Shown here piece after piece: positions 16,136-25,027 of a DNA stretch of 32,332 bases (the first letter of the stretch is position 1; every line of letters starts with the position of its first letter). The stretch lies in contig JANQPZ010000301.1 of the NCBI GenBank assembly GCA_028285215.1, forward strand, positions 1 through 32,332, given 5' to 3'. This DNA is from Rhodovibrionaceae bacterium (lineage in GTDB: Bacteria; Pseudomonadota; Alphaproteobacteria; Kiloniellales; DSM-21159). The notes beneath the pieces are model-generated. The model made no database searches, was not told the origin of the DNA, and saw only the letters and a list, made by a program, of their open reading frames with translations. The position numbers and the translations under genes are program-made.

Positions 16136-16786
16136 ATGAACATGCAAGAGCTGATTGCCGGTTTCCGGGAAACCGCGATCGCGTCCTGTGCCGATGCCTG
16201 CGACAAGATTGTGGGACGGCGTTGCTACATGGATCACACGATCGCGCCGCGCATCAATGAGGACAAGATTGTCGGACCGGCCGCCACGGTTCTGGAGGTG
16301 CCGACCGACGAAGTGCTGCCGCCACTGCATGCCCTGGACCTGATCGATGAAGCCGAGGCCGGCAGTGTGATCTGCATCTCGATTGGTGCCGACGCGGATG
16401 TTGCCGTCTGGGGCGGCCTGATGACCGCGGGTGCCGTCGCCAACGGCCATGTGGCCGCAGTCCTGGACGGCGCGGTGCGCGACATCGTGGAGATCCGCCG
16501 GGACTTCGGCTTCCCGGTCTACGCGCGCTCTGCCTGCCCCGGCACGACCCTCGGCCGTGCGAAGACCATTGCCTCCCAATTGCCCGTTGAGGTCGGCGGT
16601 ATCCTGGTGCACCCCGGTGACATCGTCGTCGGGGACGTCGATGGCGTCGTCGTGGTCCCGCGCGAACACGGCGCGTCGGTTCTCGAGCTGGCTCGCGAGA
16701 TCGACCAGCGCGAAGCCGAGCAGGCGAAGCTGATCGCCAAGGAGAAGTCGTTGCGCAAGGGTCTGGCGAAGTATGGCCGCATCTGA
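16136..16786 (+). CDS. RraA / HMG-aldolase family protein
   Basis: This 216-aa protein is of the RraA-like fold. The active-site motif is visible: GGLMTAGAVANGHVAAVLDGAVRD (93-116) with D111, R115 and D116, followed by FPVYARSACPGT and HPGDIVVGDVDGVVVVP. Enzymatic relatives are divalent-metal 4-hydroxy-4-methyl-2-oxoglutarate / 4-carboxy-4-hydroxy-2-oxoadipate aldolases and oxaloacetate decarboxylases; the E. coli RNase E inhibitor RraA is another branch. Catalytic residues are kept and it lies in a catabolic operon, so an aldolase or decarboxylase acting on a keto acid is likelier than RNase regulation. The ATG at 16136 follows GAGGAGAG; an earlier in-frame ATG (15989) lies within eda and is rejected. 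Confidence 0.85.
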   Translation: MNMQELIAGFRETAIASCADACDKIVGRRCYMDHTIAPRINEDKIVGPAATVLEVPTDEVLPPLHALDLIDEAEAGSVICISIGADADVAVWGGLMTAGAVANGHVAAVLDGAVRDIVEIRRDFGFPVYARSACPGTTLGRAKTIASQLPVEVGGILVHPGDIVVGDVDGVVVVPREHGASVLELAREIDQREAEQAKLIAKEKSLRKGLAKYGRI

Positions 16787-16799
16787 GGGAGCGGACTCC

Positions 16800-17726
16800 A
16801 TGTCGGATCTGGTTTGCCTCGGCGAGCCGCTGTTGGAGTTCTCGGCGGTGGCTCGGGATGGAGAGACCGTCTATCTGCAGGGCTACGGCGGCGATACCTC
16901 CAACTGTGCCATCGCCGCCGCTCGGCAGGGCGCCAGGGTCGGCTACGTCACGGCCGTGGGAGACGACGCCTTCGGCCGCGAGTTTCTCGATCTGTGGCAG
17001 CGGGAGGAGGTTTCGGTAGACGCCATAACGGTCGACCCGCAGGCCCCTACGGGGCTCTACTTCATTACCTACAAGGACGGTTTGCACGAGTTCAGCTACC
17101 GCCGTGCCGGTTCGGCCGCGAGTCGGATGCGTCCTGAGACGCTGCCGCTGGACGCGATCCGCAAGGCTCGCATCCTCCACGTCTCCGGCATCAGTCAGGC
17201 GATCAGTGATAGCGCTTGCGACGCCGTCTTCACCGCGATCGCTACCGCGCGAGAGTCCGGCACTCAGGTAAGCTACGATACCAACCTTCGTCTCAAGCTC
17301 TGGCCCGTGGCACGCGCCCGCGCCATTATCCATGCCGCCATGGCCGAAGCCGATATCGCCCTGCCCGGCCTGGAGGATGCCCAGCAGCTGACCGGCCTGG
17401 ATGCACCCGATGCGATCGTCGATTTCTATCTGAAACTGGGTCCCAAGGTGGTGGCGCTCACCATGGGCGCAGCCGGCACCCTTGTGGCGACGGCGGATCT
17501 GCGAGAGACCGTCCCCGCGCATAAGGTCGACCCACTCGATGCCACCGCAGCCGGCGATACTTTCGACGGCGCGTTCCTAGCACGGCTGCTGGCCGGCGAC
17601 GGCGTTGTAGACGCCGTGCGCTATGCGAACACGGCCGCCGCGCTTTCGACTCAGGGCTATGGCGCCGTCGCACCGATGCCGACGAAAGACGCAGTTCAGA
17701 AAGCGTTGGCCGAGGCAGGGGAGTGA
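16800..17726 (+). CDS. kdgK: PfkB-family sugar kinase, 2-keto-3-deoxygluconate kinase-like
   Basis: This 308-aa ribokinase-fold kinase has both signature regions: the N-terminal GYGGDTSNCAIAAARQGARVGYVTAVGDDAFG (28-59) and the C-terminal LDATAAGDTFDGAF (246-259), with catalytic Asp253 after the anion hole AAG. YDTNLRLKLW (159-168) matches the KdgK-type DxNxRxxLW segment that recognises the sugar-acid carboxylate. It would phosphorylate 2-keto-3-deoxygluconate to KDPG, the substrate of the upstream aldolase. The ATG at 16800 is preferred, because GAGGGAG precedes it; an in-frame ATG at 16773 lies inside the RraA gene. Its last bases overlap the next gene's GTG. The symbol is by family resemblance; fructokinase-type activity is a weaker alternative. 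Confidence 0.85.
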   Translation: MSDLVCLGEPLLEFSAVARDGETVYLQGYGGDTSNCAIAAARQGARVGYVTAVGDDAFGREFLDLWQREEVSVDAITVDPQAPTGLYFITYKDGLHEFSYRRAGSAASRMRPETLPLDAIRKARILHVSGISQAISDSACDAVFTAIATARESGTQVSYDTNLRLKLWPVARARAIIHAAMAEADIALPGLEDAQQLTGLDAPDAIVDFYLKLGPKVVALTMGAAGTLVATADLRETVPAHKVDPLDATAAGDTFDGAFLARLLAGDGVVDAVRYANTAAALSTQGYGAVAPMPTKDAVQKALAEAGE

Positions 17727-18496
17727 CGGCAGGGCAGCCAACTTCGGGAGGCACGGCGTCGGACGACAGGATGCCGGAGCGTACGCCCCAGATTGCCTTC
17801 GTCAGCGGCGGAACCGGAGCGATCGGCCGCGCGATCTCCCTTGCCTTCGCGAACGCTGGCTACCGCACCATCGTCGGCGCGATCGACGTCGCCGAAACGA
17901 CACTGCCGGAAACGGTGGAGGGGCGGTGGCTGGATGTGACGAACCGGGACAGCGTCGAGGCTGCGTTGAGCGACCTCGACGCGCTCTCGATTCTGATCAA
18001 CTGTGCCGGAGTTACCGCCCGGGAAGGGCGGGAGTTCGATCCCGAAGTCTTCGCAGGAGTCGTCGAGGTGAATCTGACAGGTGCGATGCGCCTGACGATG
18101 GCGGCACGACCGCGTTTGCGCGCCGCCGTCCAGGCCGGACGGGACGTTGCCGTGGTCAACGTCTGCTCCATGTTGAGCTTTTTCGGAAGCCCCACGGTGC
18201 CGGCCTATGCCGCAAGCAAGGGCGGGCTGCTTCTTCTGACCAAGTCCCTGGCCGGCGCCTGGGCGGAGGACGGCATTCGAGTCAACGCCGTTGCGCCCGG
18301 CTACATCGAAACGGACCTGACCCGCCCCTTGCACGACACGCCCGAACTGCGCGACCGGATCGAGCGACGCACGCCGATGCGCCGCTGGGGGCGTCCCGAA
18401 GACGTGACCGGCGCCGTGATGTTCCTCTGCTCCGACCAGGCGCGCTTTGTCACCGGAACCGTCATCGCCGCCGACGGCGGCTACTCGGCAATCTGA
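17723..18496 (+). CDS. SDR-family NAD(P)-dependent oxidoreductase
   Basis: This is a classical short-chain dehydrogenase. The cofactor motif SGGTGAIG, a structural NxAG element (INCAG), catalytic Asn in EVNLTGA, Ser in VCSMLSF, and YAASK (Tyr and Lys of the active site) are all present, followed by PGYIETDL and the C-terminal ADGGYSA. Two starts are possible: GTG 17723, which overlaps the kinase stop (GTGA), gives 257 aa; ATG 17771, preceded by ACAGG, gives 241 aa, and homology begins just after it. The acidic residue after beta-2 (AID) suggests NAD preference. In context it may oxidise or reduce a sugar acid or uronate intermediate, for example as a gluconate-5-dehydrogenase-like or DEH/DKI-reductase-like step. 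This is inference. Confidence 0.88.
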   Translation: MTAGQPTSGGTASDDRMPERTPQIAFVSGGTGAIGRAISLAFANAGYRTIVGAIDVAETTLPETVEGRWLDVTNRDSVEAALSDLDALSILINCAGVTAREGREFDPEVFAGVVEVNLTGAMRLTMAARPRLRAAVQAGRDVAVVNVCSMLSFFGSPTVPAYAASKGGLLLLTKSLAGAWAEDGIRVNAVAPGYIETDLTRPLHDTPELRDRIERRTPMRRWGRPEDVTGAVMFLCSDQARFVTGTVIAADGGYSAI

Positions 18497-18513
18497 CCGC
18501 GAGGAAACTCACC

Positions 18514-19005
18514 ATGCCGGAAGCATCGAGTGTTCACCCCCTGTCGCCTCCCGAGTTGGTGATCGCCGGCGAACCGGAAGACGAGCGGGTCTGGGTGCCG
18601 CAGGCGCCGAATGTCTGGTTCCGGCCGCTGCTGCTCAACCGCGTGCAAGGCCAATGGTGCAACCTGCTACGGGTTCGCAAATCCGGCGTCCTCAGCCGAC
18701 ACAGCCATCCGGCGCCGGTGCACGGTTACGTTCTGCGCGGAAGCTGGCGCTATCTGGAACATGACTGGATCGCCCAGGCCGGAGATTTCGTCTTCGAGCC
18801 GCCCGGAGAGACCCATACGCTCGTGGTCGACGCGGATGCCGAGGAGATGGTGACTTTTTTCAGCATCTCCGGCGCGATGATCTACCTGGACGAGGACGAC
18901 AAGGTCATCGGACGCGACGATGTCTTCACAAAGATCGACATGTGCCGTGCGCACTATGCCGACTGCGGCCTGGGCGCGGACTACGTCATGCAGTTCGTGC
19001 GCTGA
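18514..19005 (+). CDS. Cupin protein (2,4'-dihydroxyacetophenone dioxygenase-like/ChrR-type)
   Basis: This 163-aa single-domain cupin is likely a cytoplasmic metalloenzyme. Motif 1 is present as GVLSRHSHPAPVHGYVLRG with H63, H65 and H70 as probable ligands; the usual Glu position is occupied by His. Motif 2 is GDFVFEPPGETHTLV with H101. A four-His site of this type is characteristic of the ChrR / 2,4'-dihydroxyacetophenone dioxygenase-like family. It is the last gene of the operon, 17 nt after the SDR gene, and starts at an ATG preceded by GAGGAAA. A role as isomerase or ring-opening enzyme for a sugar acid (as KdgF does for unsaturated uronates) is possible, but sequence alone does not prove it; a dioxygenase is the alternative. 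Confidence 0.8.
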   Translation: MPEASSVHPLSPPELVIAGEPEDERVWVPQAPNVWFRPLLLNRVQGQWCNLLRVRKSGVLSRHSHPAPVHGYVLRGSWRYLEHDWIAQAGDFVFEPPGETHTLVVDADAEEMVTFFSISGAMIYLDEDDKVIGRDDVFTKIDMCRAHYADCGLGADYVMQFVR

Positions 19006-19063
19006 CCGCTACGACCGTCTTGCAACCGACCGTATCCGGCCGACTCTTACGAAGCCAGCCTCA

Positions 19064-20125
19064 TCAGGTCGCCGCGCTGCCAGGCTCGTCCGCCGTCGCG
19101 GAATCGCCACTCGGCGCGCCGTCGACGCCCTCTTTGGCCTCACCGGCCGAGGACTTGGCCGCTTTCGCGCGACTCGCCCGGGCTCGGGTGGTCTTCGGCG
19201 CCGTCGCCTTGGATGCTGCCGGTGCCGTGTCGCCGGCCTCGCTATCCTCTACAGCCGCTCCACTCCCCGACGTCTCGCCCTCGCTGGAAGCTGTGCGGCG
19301 GCGGCGCGGTGCGCGGCGCGGACGGTCGCCCAGCATCTTGCGGAGCCCCTCGTCAGCCCCTTCCTCAGCCGACCGCGGCGGCGTCGCCGCCCGACCTTCG
19401 ACATCGGACGTCGCCTCGACATCGTTCTCTTCCTCGGGACGGTGGGCCGTCAATACAGACGCCCGCTCGTCCTTGCGGGACACTGGCTCGCGACTCTGCC
19501 GCCGGGCACGCCGCTCGCTCAGGGGCGGTGCCGTTTCAAAAGGCTTCGCGCCGCTCTCACTGCCAGAGGGTTCGGCCGTTGAGGTCTCCGTATCCCGAAC
19601 CGACTTTTCGCGGCCTTCGTCGCCGATACCCGTTTCAACCGCTTCGGCAGGGCGTTCGTCCCGGCCGCTGCGGCGATCCTGGAACCGCGGGCGCTCGTCC
19701 CGGCGATAGTCGTCGCGCCGGTGCGGGCGCTCTCGCCCGCCGCCGTTGACCTGCGCGGGCGGGCCACCGCCGTGGGCCGCCTGGCCCTCTTCGTCAGCCT
19801 CGTCGCCGTCGCTGTCATCCTGGCTACGCACCTGCCGATCATCGCCGCTCAGGCGCTGGCGATCGCGGTTCTCGTCCGGATCGGTGGAATCGTTCAGAAC
19901 GCGGAAATAGTGCTCCGCGAACTGCAGGAAGTTCTCCGTCAGGATACGGTCGCCCGAAACCTGCGCATCACGGGCCAGCGCAAGGTACTTGTCATGTACC
20001 TGTTGCGCCGTTCCACGCACGCGCCCCTCGGGCCCGTTGCTGTCGAAGGTTTGATTGCGGTTGGGCACATTAGGTCTGCGCCCGGAGCGACCGCGGCCAC
20101 GCCGTTGATTATTACCTTGTCTCAT
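19064..20125 (-). CDS. DUF4167 domain protein
   Basis: This 353-aa protein has an N-terminal conserved DUF4167 region (about 1-85): a basic Arg/Asn/Gly-rich start (MRQGNNQRRGRGRSGRRPN) followed by a helical motif VHDKYLALARDAQVSGDRILTENFLQFAEHYFRVL. The remaining 260 residues are low-complexity, charged and probably disordered (Arg/Asp/Glu/Ala/Ser rich), ending in an Ala/Lys-rich, histone-H1-like segment. The family is restricted largely to Alphaproteobacteria and typically follows prmC, as here. Function is unknown; the basic N-terminus and disordered tail suggest nucleic-acid or ribosome association (inference). It converges with the cupin gene, and the 58-nt gap between them shows no clear terminator. 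Confidence 0.88.
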   Translation of the reverse strand: MRQGNNQRRGRGRSGRRPNVPNRNQTFDSNGPEGRVRGTAQQVHDKYLALARDAQVSGDRILTENFLQFAEHYFRVLNDSTDPDENRDRQRLSGDDRQVRSQDDSDGDEADEEGQAAHGGGPPAQVNGGGRERPHRRDDYRRDERPRFQDRRSGRDERPAEAVETGIGDEGREKSVRDTETSTAEPSGSESGAKPFETAPPLSERRARRQSREPVSRKDERASVLTAHRPEEENDVEATSDVEGRAATPPRSAEEGADEGLRKMLGDRPRRAPRRRRTASSEGETSGSGAAVEDSEAGDTAPAASKATAPKTTRARASRAKAAKSSAGEAKEGVDGAPSGDSATADEPGSAAT

Positions 20126-20349
20126 CCGTCGCTTACGTCATGAAGCCAAATGTTGACGGTGTCGCCCCACAAAGACCGACAGCCCACTCATGCCGGCATG
20201 CGCGCCCAAGCTCCCGACCCTCGGGAATAGGCGCTGGTTCTGTGGGACTGGATCGGCGTCCGGACTTCTGCCCCCACGGACGCGCCGGAGCCGCGCACGG
20301 CTCACGAAGGTGAAGGTAGAGACAGACGCGGCGCATTCCAACAGTTTTT

Positions 20350-21204
20350 TTATCGCGCGAGCGCAAGACAGCGTGGCGTCCCGGACAGATCGGCCTTGAT
20401 CTCGATCTTCGAGAAGCCTGCAGCCCGGCCAAGAGCCGAAACGGCAGCCGCCTGCCCGGCCCCCAGTTCCAGCAACGCCCAACCCTCGGGCGCCAGCAAC
20501 GCTGGCAGGCCCGGAACCAGCTGCCGATAGGCGACCAGCCCGTCAGATCCGGCGTAAAGGGCACCAGGCGGGTCGTAAACGGCAACCTCGGGCGCCAAAC
20601 CCGCCCCTTCTTCGACATAGGGGGGATTGCAGAGAATCGCATCGAAAGGGCCGACGACTGCTGCCGTCCAATCCATAACCGCGAAGGCGGCCCGCCGTGA
20701 CAATCCCAGATCAAGGGCATTGGTGCGAGCCGTCGCCAGGGCAGCGGGCGAGAGATCGACCCCGATCCCCCAGGACTCCGGGCGTTCGCTGAGCAACGCC
20801 AGCAGCAGACATCCGCTGCCAGTGCCCAGATCGAGCAGCCGACTCGGCCGGCGAGCGCTGAGGCGCTCGAGAGCCGCCTCCACAAGGGTTTCGCTATCTG
20901 GGCGCGGGTCGAGGGTCTCTGGAGAAAGCCGAAAACTGAGCCCCCAGAACTCTCGCCGGCCGAGTATCCGCGAGACCGGTTCGCGAGACGCCCGCCGGGC
21001 CACAAGACTCTCGAAGGTCGCTGCCTCCAGGTCGTCAAGCGTCCGCTCGGGCGACGTCAGCAGCCGTTCCGGCGGCAACCTCAAGGCCTCGGCCAGCAGC
21101 AGGCGTGCATCGCGCCTCGGCTGTTCCACCTCAGCTGCCCTGAGACGACGCGTCGCCGCGCAGAGCGCCAGTCCAACCGTCAGGTCCGTCGAGAGCTGGC
21201 TCAC
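20350..21204 (-). CDS. prmC: Peptide chain release factor N5-glutamine methyltransferase
   Basis: PrmC (HemK) methylates the Gln of the GGQ motif of release factors RF1 and RF2 using S-adenosylmethionine. The 284-aa protein has the N-terminal helical domain (about 1-85) that docks the release factor, a SAM-binding motif [16 protein letters not shown] (about 122-137), and the diagnostic NPPYVEE active-site motif (about residue 188). It starts with GTG that overlaps the prfA stop (GTGA), so enzyme and substrate are translationally coupled. It ends with TAA, and 224 nt separate it from the DUF4167 gene; that gap contains small palindromes (CATGCCGGCATG at 20189-20200, a GAGCCG/CGGCTC stem at 20288-20303) but no convincing terminator. 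Confidence 0.96.
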   Translation of the reverse strand: MSQLSTDLTVGLALCAATRRLRAAEVEQPRRDARLLLAEALRLPPERLLTSPERTLDDLEAATFESLVARRASREPVSRILGRREFWGLSFRLSPETLDPRPDSETLVEAALERLSARRPSRLLDLGTGSGCLLLALLSERPESWGIGVDLSPAALATARTNALDLGLSRRAAFAVMDWTAAVVGPFDAILCNPPYVEEGAGLAPEVAVYDPPGALYAGSDGLVAYRQLVPGLPALLAPEGWALLELGAGQAAAVSALGRAAGFSKIEIKADLSGTPRCLALAR

Positions 21205-22277
21205 TGCATGAGAGCCAGCCGTGCCGCCTGATCCTCGGAGATCAGGGCCTCGATGACCTCGCCGAGGGCTTCGCCAGCGACCACCTTATCCAGCTTGTAA
21301 AGCGTAAGATTGATGCGGTGGTCGGTGACGCGACCTTGCGGGAAGTTGTAAGTGCGAATGCGCTCCGAACGATCGCCGGAACCGACCTGGCTCTTGCGGG
21401 CCGCAGCGTACTCTTCCTCGCGACGCTGGCGTTCGGCATCGTAGATCCGGGCGCGCAGCATCTTCATCGCCTTCGCCTTGTTCTTGTGCTGGGATTTTTC
21501 GTCCTGGCATTGCGCGACGATACCGGTTGGCAAATGGGTGATCCGCACGGCGGAATCGGTGGTGTTGACATGCTGACCGCCCGCGCCTTGAGAGCGGTAG
21601 GTGTCGATCCGCAGATCCTTATCCTCCACTTGGAGGTCCACTTCCTCGGCCTCGGGCAGAACAGCGACAGTGGCAGCGGAGGTGTGAATGCGCCCACCCG
21701 ACTCCGTCACCGGTACGCGCTGCACGCGATGCACACCGGACTCATACTTCAGCTTGGCAAAGACGTCCTGACCGGCGATTTCCGCACTGCCGTTCTTGAG
21801 GCCGCCCAGATCGGTCTCTTCGACGTCGAGTACGCTGAAACGAAAGCCCTCCAGCTCTGCCCAGCGCTGGTACATGCCGAACAGCTCCATGGCGAAAAGC
21901 GACGCTTCTTCGCCCCCTGTGCCGGCGCGAACCTCCAGGATGGCGTTGCGCGCATCCGCTTCGTCCTTGGGCAACAGCAGAATCTTGACCTGCTGCTCCA
22001 ACTCCGGAAGTCGCTGCTTGACGTCGCGGTACTCCTGTTCGGCCAGGTCGCGCAGGGCGGCATCCCCTTCCGAATCCTGGCGCAGAGCGTCCAGGTCGTC
22101 CAGCTCGTCGCGGGCGCTGCGATAGGCGCGAATGCCCTCCACCACCGGCGTGAGGCTGGAGAATTCCTTCAGCTTGCCTGTGTAGTCCGCCGAGCCGGGA
22201 TCGGCGTGCTCGGCAATCAAGGCCTGCAGCTCTTCGAAACGCGAAACCACACGCGCCAACTTGTCATCCAAACTCAC
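21201..22277 (-). CDS. prfA: Peptide chain release factor 1
   Basis: RF1 (358 aa) recognises UAA and UAG stop codons and triggers peptidyl-tRNA hydrolysis. The universal GGQ motif is in [20 protein letters not shown] (about 226-245), preceded by [26 protein letters not shown]. The decoding-domain tripeptide PVT is visible in the latter. The N-terminal coiled-coil domain and the C-terminal [16 protein letters not shown] segment are complete, and the length matches the family (about 355-360). It starts with GTG overlapping the hemA stop (GTGA) and ends overlapping prmC, so the three genes form a tightly coupled block. Confidence 0.97.
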   Translation of the reverse strand: MSLDDKLARVVSRFEELQALIAEHADPGSADYTGKLKEFSSLTPVVEGIRAYRSARDELDDLDALRQDSEGDAALRDLAEQEYRDVKQRLPELEQQVKILLLPKDEADARNAILEVRAGTGGEEASLFAMELFGMYQRWAELEGFRFSVLDVEETDLGGLKNGSAEIAGQDVFAKLKYESGVHRVQRVPVTESGGRIHTSAATVAVLPEAEEVDLQVEDKDLRIDTYRSQGAGGQHVNTTDSAVRITHLPTGIVAQCQDEKSQHKNKAKAMKMLRARIYDAERQRREEEYAAARKSQVGSGDRSERIRTYNFPQGRVTDHRINLTLYKLDKVVAGEALGEVIEALISEDQAARLALMQ

Positions 22278-23581
22278 GCTTTATCCTCGTTCTCACGCTC
22301 GCTGAGCCGAAACAGCCGGACCAGCAGAGCCTCAAGTTCCGCGGTATCGCGACCCTCGGCAGCAGCCAGACGCAAGGCTTCGCTTGGATCGTGCAGAAGC
22401 CGCTTGATCAACAGGCGGGTCGCCTCCTCGGAGTCGTTGGGGGCACCGCGCAGAACCTCTAACCGAAGATCCTCGAAGCGGCGACGCAGGGCGGTTACCG
22501 CCGGCACGGCCGCGCGTTCGGCGTGCTGGCGCAGAAACGCGCCCAGTTCGGCCTCCAGTATCGACCAAGCCGCGCCGGCGACCGCCTCCCGTTCCTCCTT
22601 GCCACGCAAGGCGAGCCCTTCCAGATCGTGGAGATCGTAGAGGAAGACGTCGTCGAGCTCGGCCACGTCCGGCGCGACATCGCCGGGAATCGCCGCGTCG
22701 ACGAGAAAGATCGGCCGCCGCCGGCGCGCCTTCAAGGCCGCAGCCATGTGACCGCGGTCCAGCACATACTCGCTGCCGCCGAGCGCCGAGATCACGATGT
22801 CCGCGCCCGCCAGGGCCGCCGGCAGCTCTGTCCAGTCGCGGCGATGGCAGCCGATGCGCTGCGCCGCCCGCTCGGCACGCCGTTCGACCGGGTGAGCCAC
22901 TGCCAGTTCGGCCAGGCCGGTCAATTGCAGTTCCTCCGCCAGCAATTCACCCATTTCCCCGAACCCGAGAAGCAACGCCCGGCAGCGTCCGAGATCGCCG
23001 TGGATCTGCCGGGCGACCTGCAGGGCCGACGCAGCCAGCGTCACGGGCCGTTCGCCGATATCCGTTTCGCTGCGGATACGCTTGGCCGCGGCGTAGGCCG
23101 CCTGCAGCGATTGCTCCAGGATACCGCTCACCTGACCGACCGCGGCGGCCCGCTTGTGGGCCGACTTGACCTGGCCGAGGATCTGAGGTTCGCCGACGAT
23201 CTGGCTGTCTAGGGACGCGGCCACCGCAAAGAGATGCCGAACCGCCACGGCACCGCGGCGTGTCGCGATCAAGTCACTCAAGCTTTCCGCAGTTGCGCCG
23301 CCCCAGTCGGCCAGACGGGCAATCAGTGTCGCCGGATCCGCGGCCGGCGCGCTGGTGAGGATCTCCACCCGGTCGCAGGTGCAGATCACCAGCACAGGCG
23401 TGACGCCGCTCGCCGCCAGTTCCGCCAGGCGACTCGCCTGATCTTCTTCCTCGACGTAGAGCCGATGCCGCAGATCCGCAGACGCGGTGCGATGATTGAC
23501 ACCGACGATGAGCAGATCATCGAGCGGAGATGCGGCGACGGCGGCGGACGGACAGGACGGCAGGGAGGCGGAGTCGGCCAC
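22274..23581 (-). CDS. hemA: Glutamyl-tRNA reductase
   Basis: This enzyme reduces glutamyl-tRNA(Glu) to glutamate-1-semialdehyde, the first committed step of C5-pathway haem synthesis. The 435-aa sequence has the catalytic domain opening [16 protein letters not shown] and the nucleophile Cys69 in CTCDRVEIL (the usual Asn after Cys is Asp). It also has [13 protein letters not shown], the NADPH-binding [15 protein letters not shown], and a C-terminal dimerisation domain. The start is GTG at 23581, with GGAG upstream; about 20 extra residues precede the conserved core. C5-type hemA is notable, because many Alphaproteobacteria use 5-aminolevulinate synthase (also called hemA) instead. It heads the hemA-prfA-prmC block. 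Confidence 0.95.
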   Translation of the reverse strand: MADSASLPSCPSAAVAASPLDDLLIVGVNHRTASADLRHRLYVEEEDQASRLAELAASGVTPVLVICTCDRVEILTSAPAADPATLIARLADWGGATAESLSDLIATRRGAVAVRHLFAVAASLDSQIVGEPQILGQVKSAHKRAAAVGQVSGILEQSLQAAYAAAKRIRSETDIGERPVTLAASALQVARQIHGDLGRCRALLLGFGEMGELLAEELQLTGLAELAVAHPVERRAERAAQRIGCHRRDWTELPAALAGADIVISALGGSEYVLDRGHMAAALKARRRRPIFLVDAAIPGDVAPDVAELDDVFLYDLHDLEGLALRGKEEREAVAGAAWSILEAELGAFLRQHAERAAVPAVTALRRRFEDLRLEVLRGAPNDSEEATRLLIKRLLHDPSEALRLAAAEGRDTAELEALLVRLFRLSERENEDKA

Positions 23582-23688
23582 GGCGCAGCTCCGCTAAGCG
23601 CGGGCGGCGTGCCGGTCCTGCCCTTGGAATGTCTTGGCAGACGCTGGCGCGCCCCTCATGGCAGGGACCGCGAAAGACGGGCAGCGGG

Positions 23689-24819
23689 TCACTCGGCCGC
23701 CTCGGCCTCTGCACCGGCCTTTTCGGCCTCGACTGCCGCGGCCTTCTCCTCGACCAGCCTCACCAGATGATCGACGATGCTGTCGTCCTTCAAACGATGG
23801 TGCGGCAGTCCGCCTATGTAGACCTGATGCGTGCCCTTGCCGCCGCCCGTGAACCCGATATCGGTCATGGTCGCCTCGCCCGGCCCGTTGACCACGCAGC
23901 CGATCACCGACACCGTCAGCGGCGTGGTGATGTGCGCCAGCCGCTCCTCCAGCACCTTCACCGTCTCGATCACATCGAACTGCTGGCGCGCGCAGGACGG
24001 GCAGGAGATGACGTTGACGCCGCGATGGCGCAGACCCAGCGTCTTCAACATCTCGAAGCCGACCCGCACCTCCTCCTCCGGCTCGGCGGACAGCGAGACC
24101 CGCACGGTGTCGCCGATCCCCGACCAGAGCAGCATGCCCAGGCCGATCGAAGACTTGACCGTGCCGGAGCGCAGACCGCCTGCCTCCGTGATGCCGATAT
24201 GCAGTGGGTAGTCGCAAGCCTCCGCCAAACCCTGGTAGGCCGCCACGGCAAGGAACACGTCGGAGGCCTTGACCGAAATCTTGAACTCGAAAAAATCCTC
24301 GTCTTCCAGATATTTGGCGTGATTGAGAGCGCTTTCCACCATCGCCTCGGGGCAAGGCTCTCCGTAACGTTCCAGCAGCTCACGCTCCAAGGAACCGCCG
24401 TTGACGCCGATGCGAATCGCGCAGCCGTGATCGCGCGCCGCCTTGACCACCTCGCGCACGCGGTCGCGGCTGCCGATGTTGCCCGGATTGATGCGCAGGC
24501 ACGCGGCGCCTGCCTCGGCCGCCTCGATGCCGCGCTTGTAGTGGAAGTGGATGTCGGCCACGATCGGCACGGTCACTTCCGGCACGATTTCCTTCAGGGC
24601 AGCGCTGGACTCCGGATCGGGCACGGAAACGCGCACGATATCGGCACCGGCCACCTCCAGGCGGCGGATCTGCGCGATGGTCCCGGCCACGTCCGTTGTC
24701 GGCGTATTGGTCATGGACTGCACCGAAATCGGCGCATCGCCGCCAACCGGGACCTTGCCGACATGAATCTGGCGCGACTTGCGCCGGATAATCTCCCGGT
24801 AGGGACGAACCGCGGACAT
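23689..24819 (-). CDS. ispG: 4-hydroxy-3-methylbut-2-en-1-yl diphosphate synthase (flavodoxin)
   Basis: IspG (GcpE) performs the penultimate step of the MEP isoprenoid pathway, reductively opening the cyclodiphosphate MEcPP to HMBPP. The 376-aa protein has the N-terminal TIM-barrel ([23 protein letters not shown]) and the C-terminal 4Fe-4S domain with C273 and C276 ([12 protein letters not shown]), C308 ([11 protein letters not shown]) and E315. The ATG at 24819 is chosen because GAGGAGCAGG precedes it and homology starts there; an upstream extension to 24891 is not supported. The last 20 or so residues are an Ala/Glu-rich tail. It lies downstream of rodZ with a 208-nt repeat-containing gap. 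Confidence 0.96.
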   Translation of the reverse strand: MSAVRPYREIIRRKSRQIHVGKVPVGGDAPISVQSMTNTPTTDVAGTIAQIRRLEVAGADIVRVSVPDPESSAALKEIVPEVTVPIVADIHFHYKRGIEAAEAGAACLRINPGNIGSRDRVREVVKAARDHGCAIRIGVNGGSLERELLERYGEPCPEAMVESALNHAKYLEDEDFFEFKISVKASDVFLAVAAYQGLAEACDYPLHIGITEAGGLRSGTVKSSIGLGMLLWSGIGDTVRVSLSAEPEEEVRVGFEMLKTLGLRHRGVNVISCPSCARQQFDVIETVKVLEERLAHITTPLTVSVIGCVVNGPGEATMTDIGFTGGGKGTHQVYIGGLPHHRLKDDSIVDHLVRLVEEKAAAVEAEKAGAEAEAAE

Positions 24820-24935
24820 CGCCTGCTCCTCGAGATTTGCGCGCTTACAGTACCGCGCCGTTCCCGTGCAAAATGCCGTTCCCGGCGGCATTCTTCAAGG
24901 CGAGATGGCGTCCGGACACGGTAAGCAGCCCCTCC

Positions 24936-25018
24936 CTCGCCCGAAACATCTTAGAACCGCAGCCCAAAGGGCGATTCGCGCCCTGGATGAGATCGCAAGA
25001 GCGATCTCGCCCGAAACA
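24936..25018. repeat. Short repeat element: 13-bp direct repeats flanking two hairpins
   Basis: The rodZ-ispG gap contains CTCGCCCGAAACA twice (24936-24948 and 25006-25018); each copy is followed by TCTTAG (24949-24954 and 25026-25031). Between them lie two inverted repeats: GGGCG/CGCCC around ATTCG (24969-24983), and GAGATCGC-AAGA-GCGATCTC (24989-25008). The structure resembles a REP-like extragenic element or a local duplication around the rodZ 3' end. The hairpins would be transcribed in the - strand message between rodZ and ispG. GGGCGATTC also occurs in the repeat at the right end of the window. Confidence 0.45.
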
Positions 25019-25027
25019 ATTCCGATC

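Noticed and set aside
10750-19005. The catabolic operon as a recently transferred island
   Set aside because: Codon use and base composition look like those of the neighbours, and no integrase, tRNA junction or flanking repeat is visible.
20189-20200. CATGCCGGCATG palindrome between prmC and the DUF4167 gene
   Set aside because: A 12-bp GC-rich palindrome is expected by chance at this base composition, and its position relative to a promoter is unclear.
21318-22640. Long + strand open frame (440 codons) opposite prfA and hemA
   Set aside because: It is antisense to two highly conserved genes, has no recognisable domain, and its composition reflects the complement of their codons.
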